DNA of 64,000 nucleotides, from contig JAGLOJ010000014.1 in assembly GCA_023139045.1 (NCBI GenBank), forward strand, positions 32,728 to 96,727, in the 5' to 3' direction. Origin of the DNA: Candidatus Sabulitectum sp. GTDB taxonomy: Bacteria > Fermentibacterota > Fermentibacteria > Fermentibacterales > JCC-6. Below are positions 35,376 through 43,117 of the stretch, in pieces; position 1 is the stretch's first letter; the number at the start of each line of letters is the position of its first letter. The notes under the pieces were generated by a model. It had not been told where the DNA came from. It saw only the letters and a list, made by a program, of their open reading frames with translations, and searched no databases. The translations under genes and the position numbers were made by a program.

Positions 35376-37252
35376 TATTCACCACCTCCCATGGTAAGGA
35401 AGCGTTCAGGATAGGAATCCAGCGTCTGTGACCAGGTCTGAAGCATTCTTACCCGTTCCGCATCTTCCTCGGGAAGATTGAAGGGATGTCGCCCTCGTCC
35501 ATCCAGAACGATACCGACTACGCCGCCTTCAAGTTCGCCTTCCCATATCTCGCCTGGACCATTACCAACATCCAGACCCTTGATTGGAGTGATAACCGCT
35601 TTGGCCTTTTCGTTAACTCCAAGAGGTATGTGTTTCATTTCACCGGGAATTATTTTTTCTTCCACTGTTTTTCCGTCAGGCATTACCATTGTGATCACAG
35701 CGAGGTGAGCTGCCTTCTTGAAGGCACCGGAAGGTGCTACACAGTGCCCGAGTTTAATCAAACAGTCATTGTTGAACACATCAACTGCTGCTTGTGGATG
35801 AACCTCACTGAGTACACCAAGATGGGGCATCATGAAGATGGAATCCACTGCAAGCATAGTGATACCCTCTGGAAGGAAACTGTCTATAAGCATAAGAGCA
35901 GTCTGGCTTCTTCTCGGAGCATGGCTGAGCACTCCTCCGGAACCGATGAGAAGATCAAGATCCATCATGTTAACCAGCGTGGCACCGGTCTGAGTCTGCT
36001 CAAAAGCATCGCCGATGGTTCTCTCCTGGGCAACACCCTTCAGGCCTGTTGCAAGATCCTTGTGCTGAACAAGTGCCAGACGAAGGGCTTCACGGGCGAT
36101 AGCCTGCTCGATAATCAGCTCTTCCAGTTCCTGTGGAATTGTGGTGGGGCGGATCATCTTGTTCCTGATCCTGTTGCGCAGGTCAGCTTCATCAACATGG
36201 AATGGAACCCAGCGCATAACATTATCCATACCTGCACTGGCAAGTACATTGCTGATCGAGTAGCTCAATCCCAGGTTGGCACTTACCGTACGGTTGAAAA
36301 CCGGTTCCCCGTTGCTGTCAAACACGCTGAATACATCCGTTGTTGCGCCGCCTATATCAACACCCATAACATGGATGTTTTCCATCTTCGCAACCCTTTC
36401 AATCAGCTTGCCAACGGCGCCTGGTGTAGGCATAATGGGAACATTCTCCCATTTGCCGTTCACAAAACGACCGGTCCACTCCATAAGGTGGGCATAACCC
36501 GGAGCCTGAGCCATCACATGCTCCATGAAGAGTTCATGGATAAGATCTCTGGCAGGTGTAAGGTTTTCCCGCTCGAGTACCGGGCGGAGGTTGTCAACAA
36601 TCTTCAGCTCAACAGTATCTCCAAGCTCTTCTTTTACGTCGCCTGCAGCATCCTTGTTTCCCGCATAAATAACAGGAAGCTTGAACCCGACACCAAACCT
36701 TGGCTTGGGATCTGCCGCTCTGATAATTTCTGCCAGCTCTACAACATGGTCAATAGTTCCACCGTCGATACCGCCGGAAAGCAGAATCATATCGGGACGA
36801 AGCCTCCTGATATCCTCAACTTTTTCGTGGGGAAGTCTTCTGTCGTTTGAGGCGACAATATCCATCACGATGGCACCGGCACCAAGAGCCGCTCTCTGGG
36901 CGCTTTCACCGGTCATGGACTTCACGACACCGGCAACCGTCATCTGAAGACCACCACCTGCTGATGAGGTTGAAACGTAAAGATCTACTCCGTCGCCGGA
37001 ACCTTCCCTTACGTGTACACCACTTCCATCTTCTTTAAGAAAGCGGCGACCTTCAAGGTCTTCAATCTCTCCAACTGCGTTAAGAACGCCCTTGGTAACA
37101 TCCTCCGCGGGTGCTTCAACAGTTGTTGGAGCTTCCCCTCGGCGGGCGAGACGATAGCGACCAGCCTCTTCACTGTACTCTATGAGTATTGATTTTGTGG
37201 TAGTACTACCGCAGTCGGTGGCTAAAATAGTCTGTATTCTTTCAGCGGCCAC
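35375..37252 (-). CDS. MutL/GlmL-type ASKHA ATPase (B12-mutase reactivase-like)
   Basis: 625 residues. It has actin-like ATPase motifs: phosphate 1 loop ATDCGSTTTKSILIEY near residue 10, and a second phosphate loop MGVDIGGATTDVFSVFD near the middle; MILLSGGIDGGTIDHVVELAE and LIGSGGVLSHAP are typical of the MutL/GlmL family (PF13941), first described beside glutamate mutase. GlmL proteins are thought to reactivate B12 enzymes. No mutase genes are in view; instead the gene lies in a glycine cleavage operon. A GTG at 37267 overlaps the preceding stop, but the GTG at 37252 has GGGAGAA before it and was chosen. Confidence 0.85.
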   Translation of the reverse strand: MAAERIQTILATDCGSTTTKSILIEYSEEAGRYRLARRGEAPTTVEAPAEDVTKGVLNAVGEIEDLEGRRFLKEDGSGVHVREGSGDGVDLYVSTSSAGGGLQMTVAGVVKSMTGESAQRAALGAGAIVMDIVASNDRRLPHEKVEDIRRLRPDMILLSGGIDGGTIDHVVELAEIIRAADPKPRFGVGFKLPVIYAGNKDAAGDVKEELGDTVELKIVDNLRPVLERENLTPARDLIHELFMEHVMAQAPGYAHLMEWTGRFVNGKWENVPIMPTPGAVGKLIERVAKMENIHVMGVDIGGATTDVFSVFDSNGEPVFNRTVSANLGLSYSISNVLASAGMDNVMRWVPFHVDEADLRNRIRNKMIRPTTIPQELEELIIEQAIAREALRLALVQHKDLATGLKGVAQERTIGDAFEQTQTGATLVNMMDLDLLIGSGGVLSHAPRRSQTALMLIDSFLPEGITMLAVDSIFMMPHLGVLSEVHPQAAVDVFNNDCLIKLGHCVAPSGAFKKAAHLAVITMVMPDGKTVEEKIIPGEMKHIPLGVNEKAKAVITPIKGLDVGNGPGEIWEGELEGGVVGIVLDGRGRHPFNLPEEDAERVRMLQTWSQTLDSYPERFLTMGGGE

Positions 37253-37263
37253 TGCTTCTCCCT

Positions 37264-37674
37264 TCACTTGTTTGTATCCGGTTGATCCTTGCTTCTGCGG
37301 AATAACCTCTTGAAAAAGCTTTTGCGGTTCTTTCGCCCGTTCTGCTTTTCCTTCCGCCTGAGTTCGGAAACCAGTGCATTTTCTTCCTCTATTGCTACTG
37401 TAAGTTTCTCTACATTTTCCCGATCTTCTATCATTCGAACAAACCTGTAATAATCACCTGATTGAACAAGAAGAGAAACTACAGGATTTGCAAACACGAG
37501 CATCTGACTGCCCAGGAAAGAGACCGGTTTAATGGACTCAAGAAAAATAATTGCAGGTACGGTCAGATCCCTCTCGACAATCTTGCGGGCTATTTTCTTC
37601 ACAAGGTCATCAATTTCTTCAGGGGTGTCCGAATTGTAATCCTCAGGGTTCAATCCTGGCCCGAATAAACTCAA
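37264..37674 (-). CDS. Small soluble protein of the glycine cleavage/MutL operon
   Basis: 136 residues. A helical core (EEIDDLVKKIARKIVERDLTVPAIIFLESIKPVSFLGSQMLVFANP), then VVSLLVQSGDYYRFVRMIEDRENVEKLTVAIEEE, and a strongly basic tail (RRKEKQNGRKNRKSFFKRLF). The segment TVPAIIFLE..KPVSFLGSQ looks conserved and weakly amphipathic, which would suit membrane-surface binding. Function unknown. It begins at TTG 37674 behind a strong GGGAGGAAG site and overlaps the preceding gene by 32 bases. Confidence 0.7.
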   Translation of the reverse strand: MSLFGPGLNPEDYNSDTPEEIDDLVKKIARKIVERDLTVPAIIFLESIKPVSFLGSQMLVFANPVVSLLVQSGDYYRFVRMIEDRENVEKLTVAIEEENALVSELRRKEKQNGRKNRKSFFKRLFRRSKDQPDTNK

Positions 37675-38062
37675 GCACTTCCTCCCTGTTACCGGAGAAC
37701 TGTACGCTCAGTCCTCTGAATTTTGCCAGCCTTGTCGGCTCTTTAAAGGGGCTCAGCAGAACTCCGTTTGCATCCGGAACAATGCTTCTAACCTCTTTCC
37801 ATTTTCTAACTTCTGTCCCGAAGGGAGACTTCTTTCTCACTCCTGTGGAATCCATTATGAACTCAACAGGAAGAAAGTAACTCCACATGGAAAGGAACAG
37901 AAGAGCAAGCCCGATTATTCCCCACCAGACATTTCCCATCATCACCGAAGCAGCGAAAGAAGATGTAAGCATTATGACAACCAGGGCCACTGTAGCCCTG
38001 GGACGCTCTTTCATGGGGAAGGAAATCCACTCAAGGGTTTCTGTTCCCGCTGTATCGGTCAT
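37643..38062 (-). CDS. Small membrane protein of the glycine cleavage/MutL operon
   Basis: 139 residues. Two close membrane helices at about residues 25-65 (TVALVVIMLTSSFAASVMM and WWGIIGLALLFLSMWSYF), then a cytoplasmic domain with a PH-like strand pattern (VEFIMDSTGVRKKSPFGTEVRKWKEVRSI, RGLSVQFSGNREEVLEFI). This is the shape of small bPH-domain proteins. The ATG at 38062 was chosen for its GAGGAG site; it sits one base after the stop of gcvPB, so expression is coupled to glycine cleavage. Its end overlaps the next gene. Confidence 0.7.
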   Translation of the reverse strand: MTDTAGTETLEWISFPMKERPRATVALVVIMLTSSFAASVMMGNVWWGIIGLALLFLSMWSYFLPVEFIMDSTGVRKKSPFGTEVRKWKEVRSIVPDANGVLLSPFKEPTRLAKFRGLSVQFSGNREEVLEFIRARIEP

Positions 38063-38063
38063 T

Positions 38064-39512
38064 TCACTCCTCGTGTTCAACTGGCTCCACCAGACACAGA
38101 TCCTTTACTGCTTTAACTTCGTCCAGCCTCAGAACCGGAGTGTTAACCGGCGCATCAGTAACAAGATGAGGCTTCTCGTCTACCTCTTCAGCGATAGCGA
38201 TCATTGCATCAATAAACGCATCGATACTCTCAAGGCTTTCAGTTTCTGTTGGCTCTATCATAAGAGCTTCTTTAACAATCTGCGGGAAGTAGATTGTCGG
38301 TGCATGAAAACCGTAATCAAGGAGACGCTTGGCAATGTCCAGTGTTTTCACTCCCTTTTTGGCCATTTCCGCCCCACTGGCAACAAACTCGTGCATGCAG
38401 GGGCCATCATCGTTAGGCACTTCATAGTAAGGCTTGAGCCTTGCCTTCATGTAGTTTGCATTGATGAGAGCCACTTCGGACACTTCCCTGAGCCCCTTTG
38501 GACCCAGTGTTCTTATGTATGCATAGGCCCTGTACAACACTCCCACATTTCCGTGGAATGCCAGTAATCTTCCAATTGATTTACCCATGCGATCTCTAAG
38601 TTTGTATCCTTCTTCGGTCTTCTCTACTGTTGACGCTGGAAGAAACTGCCTGAGCAGCTCTGTACAGCATACTGCACCGGAGCCCGGGCCACCGCCGCCG
38701 TGGGGGGTGCTGAATGTCTTGTGCAGATTCAGGTGACACACATCGAAGCCCATGTCACCAGGTCGGACGATACCCAGCAAAGCATTCATGTTGGCACCAT
38801 CCATGTAGTTCAAACCGCCGGCGTCATGAATGATTTTCGTTATCTCCTCTATGCTGCTCTCAAAGATACCAAGGGTATTCGGATTGGTAAGCATGAAGGC
38901 ACAGGTGTTCTCACCGGCCTTGCTGCGCAGATCCTCAACATCAACTCTGCCATGCTTGTCAGACTTCACGCTGATGACCTTGAGCCCTGCAAGAGTGCTG
39001 GTTGCCGGATTGGTTCCGTGGGCCGAGTCCGGCATCAGAACCTCATTGCGGTGCCCCTGACCTCTTTCATCCTGCCATTTTTTGATAAGCATAAGTCCGG
39101 CGAATTCGCCTTGAGCTCCTGCTGCAGGCTGAAGTGTGGTCGCCTTAAAACCGGTTATCTCACAGAGCAATTCACCAAGTTTGTACATGATCTCAAGAGT
39201 TCCCTGAACTGTTGAATCATCCGAAAGGGGGTGCACCGCTGCAAGACCATCAATCCTGGCCAGAAATTCGTGTAATCTGGGATTGTATTTCATGGTGCAT
39301 GAGCCAAGAGGATAAAATCCCTGCTCAATACTGAAGTTCATGGTTGAAAGCCGTACGAAGTGACGCATTGCCTGCCCCTCGGTCACTTCGGGAAGTCCTA
39401 TGAACTCTTTTCTTCTAAACTGTTCCGGGATAGCTGTTTCCGGCACATCGAGTACAGGAAGCGCAACTCCGATTCGACCGGGACTGCTGTACTGAAATAT
39501 TGTCTTTTCCAT
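38064..39512 (-). CDS. gcvPB: Glycine dehydrogenase (decarboxylating) subunit 2
   Basis: 482 residues, the PLP-binding half of the split P-protein of the glycine cleavage system. The PLP Lys lies in CHLNLHKTFSTPHGGGGPG near residue 265; other family marks are QGFYPLGSCTMKYNPRLHEFLAR near the N-terminus, AHGTNPATSTLAG and CMHEFVASGAE. With GcvPA it decarboxylates glycine and loads aminomethyl onto the lipoyl arm of GcvH. The start codon overlaps the gcvPA stop (TAATG). It is followed after one base by the small membrane-protein gene. Confidence 0.96.
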   Translation of the reverse strand: MEKTIFQYSSPGRIGVALPVLDVPETAIPEQFRRKEFIGLPEVTEGQAMRHFVRLSTMNFSIEQGFYPLGSCTMKYNPRLHEFLARIDGLAAVHPLSDDSTVQGTLEIMYKLGELLCEITGFKATTLQPAAGAQGEFAGLMLIKKWQDERGQGHRNEVLMPDSAHGTNPATSTLAGLKVISVKSDKHGRVDVEDLRSKAGENTCAFMLTNPNTLGIFESSIEEITKIIHDAGGLNYMDGANMNALLGIVRPGDMGFDVCHLNLHKTFSTPHGGGGPGSGAVCCTELLRQFLPASTVEKTEEGYKLRDRMGKSIGRLLAFHGNVGVLYRAYAYIRTLGPKGLREVSEVALINANYMKARLKPYYEVPNDDGPCMHEFVASGAEMAKKGVKTLDIAKRLLDYGFHAPTIYFPQIVKEALMIEPTETESLESIDAFIDAMIAIAEEVDEKPHLVTDAPVNTPVLRLDEVKAVKDLCLVEPVEHEE

Positions 39513-40858
39513 TACACTGCCCCCCTGATGTACTGATCCAGAGCCTCTACAAAGCCATCAATTTCTTCCCTGGTTCGTTTCTCGGTTGCTGTAAGCATCA
39601 TTGCCCCATCTCCGAGGCATGGCATTGGAAGTCCTGCAAGATATCCCTTTTCCTTCATGGCGGAAGCGGTATCTTCCGCTGAAACTGGAAGATTCACTAC
39701 AAACTCTCTGCAGAAAGGCACATCAAACACATCGGTTACGCCATTGGTTTCAAGCAGTCTGTCATGAAGATAGTGAGACTTGTGCCAGCACTGCTTTGCC
39801 ACCTCTGTAAATCCAGTTTCGCCGGTAAGAGTTAGATAAATTACATTGGCAAGTGCCATAAGAGCCTGATTGGAACAGATGTTACTGGTTGCTTTGGCTC
39901 TTTTTATGTGCTGCTCACGGGTTTGGAGGGTAAGAACATATCCTGTGTTACCTGCGCGGTCCTCGGTTCTTCCCACAATTCTTCCCGGCATTTTCCTGAG
40001 GAGTCTGGCATTTGTGGCCATGAAACCCACATACGGGCCTCCATAACTCATTGCAACGCCCATAGGCTGACCTTCTCCCACAACCACATCAGCTCCCAGT
40101 CTGCCCGGGGCTTCAATAACGCCAAGGGCAACAGGGTCCGCAGCAACAACAAGAAGACCCTTGTGTCTGTGAATAAGATCTGCCGCAGCTTGAACGTTCT
40201 CAATAGAGCCGAAGTAATTGGGGTACTGCAGCACCAGAGCGGCAACGCCGCCTTCTGCCAGTTGGTCGGCGGCTTCAAGGTCAATCAAACCATCTGTGCC
40301 GAAGGGTACCTCGTTGATCTCAAAATCGCCGTTACCCATATAGGTGTGTATCACATCAATTGTTCTGGGATTCAGGGCACCCGAAACCAGAATTCTCTTC
40401 TTTCTCGTAGCCCTGATTGCCATAAGAGCAGCTTCGGCAACAGCTGATGAGCCATCATACATACAGGCATTGGCAGCATCGCATCCTGTGAGTCGTGCAA
40501 TCATGGTCTGGTATTCGAAAATTGACTGCAGAGTACCCTGACTCACTTCCGCCTGATATGGCGTGTAGGCAGTTAAGAATTCACTTCTTGTGAGAATGTT
40601 ATCTATTGCAGAGGGAATGTAGTGATCATAGGCACCTGCACCACGGAAGCATACAAGATTGGAAGAACTGTTCTGCGCGGCAAACCCCTTGAATTCTTTC
40701 AGAAGTTCCAGCTCGCTGGCAGGTGAAGGCAGATCAAGCTCGCCCTTGAGATGAACACTCTCCGGAATGGGAGTAAGGAGATCCTCAAATTTCCCCACTC
40801 CGATAACATCAAGCATCTGCTCTTGTTGAGCCTTTCCGTTGGGAACGAATATGCTCAT
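39512..40858 (-). CDS. gcvPA: Glycine dehydrogenase (decarboxylating) subunit 1
   Basis: 448 residues, the second half of the split P-protein, which pairs with GcvPB. Recognisable by CFRGAGAYDHYIPSAIDNI, YTPYQAEVSQGTLQSIFEYQTMIARLTGCDAANACMYDGSSA (parts of one long conserved region near residues 90-140) and AMSYGGPYVGFMAT. The split form occurs in Gram-positives, archaea and many candidate phyla; proteobacteria have the fused form. It begins four bases after gcvH and overlaps gcvPB. Confidence 0.96.
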   Translation of the reverse strand: MSIFVPNGKAQQEQMLDVIGVGKFEDLLTPIPESVHLKGELDLPSPASELELLKEFKGFAAQNSSSNLVCFRGAGAYDHYIPSAIDNILTRSEFLTAYTPYQAEVSQGTLQSIFEYQTMIARLTGCDAANACMYDGSSAVAEAALMAIRATRKKRILVSGALNPRTIDVIHTYMGNGDFEINEVPFGTDGLIDLEAADQLAEGGVAALVLQYPNYFGSIENVQAAADLIHRHKGLLVVAADPVALGVIEAPGRLGADVVVGEGQPMGVAMSYGGPYVGFMATNARLLRKMPGRIVGRTEDRAGNTGYVLTLQTREQHIKRAKATSNICSNQALMALANVIYLTLTGETGFTEVAKQCWHKSHYLHDRLLETNGVTDVFDVPFCREFVVNLPVSAEDTASAMKEKGYLAGLPMPCLGDGAMMLTATEKRTREEIDGFVEALDQYIRGAV

Positions 40859-40862
40859 TGGT

Positions 40863-41246
40863 TCACTCTCCTATGTGAGTCTTGTACTCTTCCGCTGTGA
40901 GAAGGCCGTCAAACTGTGAATCATCAGAGGCTTTAATGGCATACAGCCAGCCACCGGCGAAAGGGTCTTCGTTGATAAGTGCAGGGTTGGATTCAAGTTC
41001 TTCGTTGACAGCAGCAACCTCTCCATCGAGAGGGGCATAAAAATCTTCAGCAGTCTTCACAGCTTCAAGCCCGCCCATGGAATCGCCCTTAGTGGCTTCA
41101 GTACCAACTTCAGGCAATTCAGCCATAACGATCTCACCCATCTCATGCTGAGCGTAGTCAGTGAGCCCGATTGTATACTTACCTTCATCTTTGCGCACCC
41201 ATTCGTGAGTCTCTGTGTAGCGTACATTCTCTGGAATATTGCTCAT
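40863..41246 (-). CDS. gcvH: Glycine cleavage system H protein
   Basis: 127 residues, normal length. The lipoylated Lys lies in GGLEAVKTAEDFYAPLDGEV near residue 62, in the expected hairpin. The N-terminal TETHEWV and later NPALINEDPFAGGWLYAI are also typical. It carries the aminomethyl group from the P-protein to GcvT and electrons to the L-protein. No lipoate ligase or L-protein gene is in the window. The start follows AAAGGAGAA. It lies 31 bases after gcvT. Confidence 0.96.
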   Translation of the reverse strand: MSNIPENVRYTETHEWVRKDEGKYTIGLTDYAQHEMGEIVMAELPEVGTEATKGDSMGGLEAVKTAEDFYAPLDGEVAAVNEELESNPALINEDPFAGGWLYAIKASDDSQFDGLLTAEEYKTHIGE

Positions 41247-41277
41247 TCTATTTCTCCTTTATGAATATGATTCTGAA

Positions 41278-42375
41278 TTACTTTCGGCTGCCTTCCGTGT
41301 AGAAGGGTATCTTCACTATTTTCAGAGGAATCCGTTTCCCTCTGACTTCCGCCTCCAGCTCGTTACCCCTTTTCTGAAAACCTCGTTCAACATACCCCAG
41401 ACATACTGCCTGTCCCAGCGCGGGAGCGATGGAACCGCTTGTAATAATGCCCACTTTTCTGTCACCGCTGAACAGAGGACTACCGTGCCTTGGAAATCCT
41501 TTTCCAATCACCTTCATGCCAACCAGATATCTTCCAGGTTTCTCAGCTTTCTGCTGCTCAAGAACTTCTCTGGCAATGAACGGCTTGTCAGTCTTCAGCT
41601 TAACAACCCAGCCAAGCTTTGCCTCGATTGGAGTGGTACTGTGATCAATATCGTTGCCGTAAAGAGGATATCCAACTTCAAGGCGAAGTGTATCCCTGGC
41701 ACCAAGCCCCACAGCAACAATACCGAACTCTTCCCCTGCTTCCATCACTGAGTTCCAGACTGCTTCGGCGTCGGGGTATTTCATGTAGATTTCAAATCCG
41801 TCTTCACCGGTGTAACCGGTTCTTGCAATCAAGGCATCTACACCTGCAAATGTACCTGTTGTGTGCTCGTAATAACCGATACCGTTCAGATCAACATCGG
41901 TAAGTTTTGAGCACACTTCCTGGGCTCTGGGGCCCTGAACAGCAACAAGAGCGGTCTCGTCACTTTCATTGGAAACCTTAAGATCAAAACCCTGGAGATG
42001 ACTCTGTACCCAGGCCCAGTCCTTGTCCAGATTGGCTGCATTCACAACCATCAGATATTCCTGGTCAGCAATCCTGTAAACGATAAGATCATCAACAATT
42101 CCACCATCAGGGTAGCACATTGTGGAATAGTAAGCCTTTCCATTATCAATACTGGCATCATTGGTAAGAAGTTTGTCAAGAAATGCAGCAGAATCTGGTC
42201 CAGTTACTCTGAATTCACCCATGTGGGTCAGATCAAAAACACCAACGTTCTCTCTTACGGCCATATGTTCTTTCTGAATCGCACCGTATTTGATGGGCAT
42301 AAGGTATCCGGCAAAGGATTGCATAGTAGCTCCAAGCGCAACATGCTTCTCGTAAAGCGGGGTTCTCTTATCCAT
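41278..42375 (-). CDS. gcvT: Aminomethyltransferase (T protein)
   Basis: 365 residues, normal length. Transfers the methylene group from lipoyl-GcvH to tetrahydrofolate and releases ammonia. Family marks: TPLYEKHVALGA, GVFDLTHMGEFRVTGPD, the folate-site Asp in YPDGGIVDDLIVYR, GYTGEDGFEIY, and LGARDTLRLEVGYPLYGND. First gene of the eight-gene operon that continues through gcvH, gcvPA, gcvPB and four further genes. Upstream there are about 160 bases to the divergent gene at 42537; no glycine riboswitch could be recognised there. The ATG follows AAAAGGGG. Confidence 0.96.
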   Translation of the reverse strand: MDKRTPLYEKHVALGATMQSFAGYLMPIKYGAIQKEHMAVRENVGVFDLTHMGEFRVTGPDSAAFLDKLLTNDASIDNGKAYYSTMCYPDGGIVDDLIVYRIADQEYLMVVNAANLDKDWAWVQSHLQGFDLKVSNESDETALVAVQGPRAQEVCSKLTDVDLNGIGYYEHTTGTFAGVDALIARTGYTGEDGFEIYMKYPDAEAVWNSVMEAGEEFGIVAVGLGARDTLRLEVGYPLYGNDIDHSTTPIEAKLGWVVKLKTDKPFIAREVLEQQKAEKPGRYLVGMKVIGKGFPRHGSPLFSGDRKVGIITSGSIAPALGQAVCLGYVERGFQKRGNELEAEVRGKRIPLKIVKIPFYTEGSRK

Positions 42376-42536
42376 TACTGCCCCTTTTCGGGAATAACTG
42401 TAAAATTATGAAAATATCAATTTCGGCTTATAAGTGAATGCTAATTTAGCCAACTATCCAGGGAAATGCAAATCTCATTGACCGAGTGCCGCTGCAGGTC
42501 TGATATTCATGCATGGGATCAATGGAAGGAAGCCAG

Positions 42537-43103
42537 GTGGCACAAATTACACTTGCAGAATCAACGGTTGATAAACTTCAAAAAGAGTCCGGTGGCAACC
42601 AGGTTGTATTTCACGATCTCTGCCGTGAATCAATGGCTCGGAAGTGGCTGAAATCCAGCGGAATTCCATCATGGAGAAACCCGGCAACTCCGTTGGAAAA
42701 TACCGGTAACAATGCGACCGGTAACTCAAGGTACAGTATCATGCTGGCAGACGGGTCCAGGTTTTTTGTCTGCTCATATCCATCACCGATTCTCTACCTG
42801 GACATGCTGGCGGCTGCAAAGTGTTTTGCCGCACTGGCTGTAAACCTTGGAAGCAATTGTACTTGCGGTTCAATAATGGGGTGTATTTTTCTGCGGAATA
42901 TTTCACAAACAAAAAAACATTATTGCTTTAATCAAGGGGGGCTTGAGTCCAACTCAAAATTGTTGCATTATCTGGGCAGACATCGCGGGTATAAGTCAAT
43001 GTTTATCCGTTTCAGCGCCAGACTGCTTCTGTTTGGTGAACCGGATGCACCAGAGCGCGGTACAGAGGGAGTAAAAAGTTTTTACCCTGTTGCCAGGGGT
43101 TAG
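42537..43103 (+). CDS. Orphan protein upstream of a diguanylate cyclase
   Basis: 188 residues, no family recognised. It is Ser/Asn rich with several Cys (CRES, CSYPS, KCFAA, CTCGSIMGC), a hydrophobic middle around FVCSYPSPILYLDMLAAAKCFAALAVNL, and a basic, aromatic later part (HYLGRHRGYKSMFIRF). The Cys cluster NCTCGSIMGC could bind a metal or cofactor. A GTG at 42537 preceded by AAGGA is the best start; in-frame ATGs at 42513 and 42522 lack one. Its stop is 14 bases before the PAS-GGDEF gene, so it may feed a signal to it. Confidence 0.55.
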   Translation: MAQITLAESTVDKLQKESGGNQVVFHDLCRESMARKWLKSSGIPSWRNPATPLENTGNNATGNSRYSIMLADGSRFFVCSYPSPILYLDMLAAAKCFAALAVNLGSNCTCGSIMGCIFLRNISQTKKHYCFNQGGLESNSKLLHYLGRHRGYKSMFIRFSARLLLFGEPDAPERGTEGVKSFYPVARG

Positions 43104-43117
43104 CGGGAGGTTCTCTT

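Noticed and set aside
35486-36850. A 454-codon open frame on the plus strand.
   Set aside because: It lies entirely opposite the well-supported MutL-type gene and has no family features. Long antisense frames are common opposite such genes; others opposite the 755- and 817-residue proteins and gcvPA were dropped for the same reason.
42376-42536. Possible glycine riboswitch upstream of gcvT.
   Set aside because: The gap to the divergent gene is only about 160 bases and I could not find the tandem aptamer pattern or a terminator. A covariance-model search would settle it.
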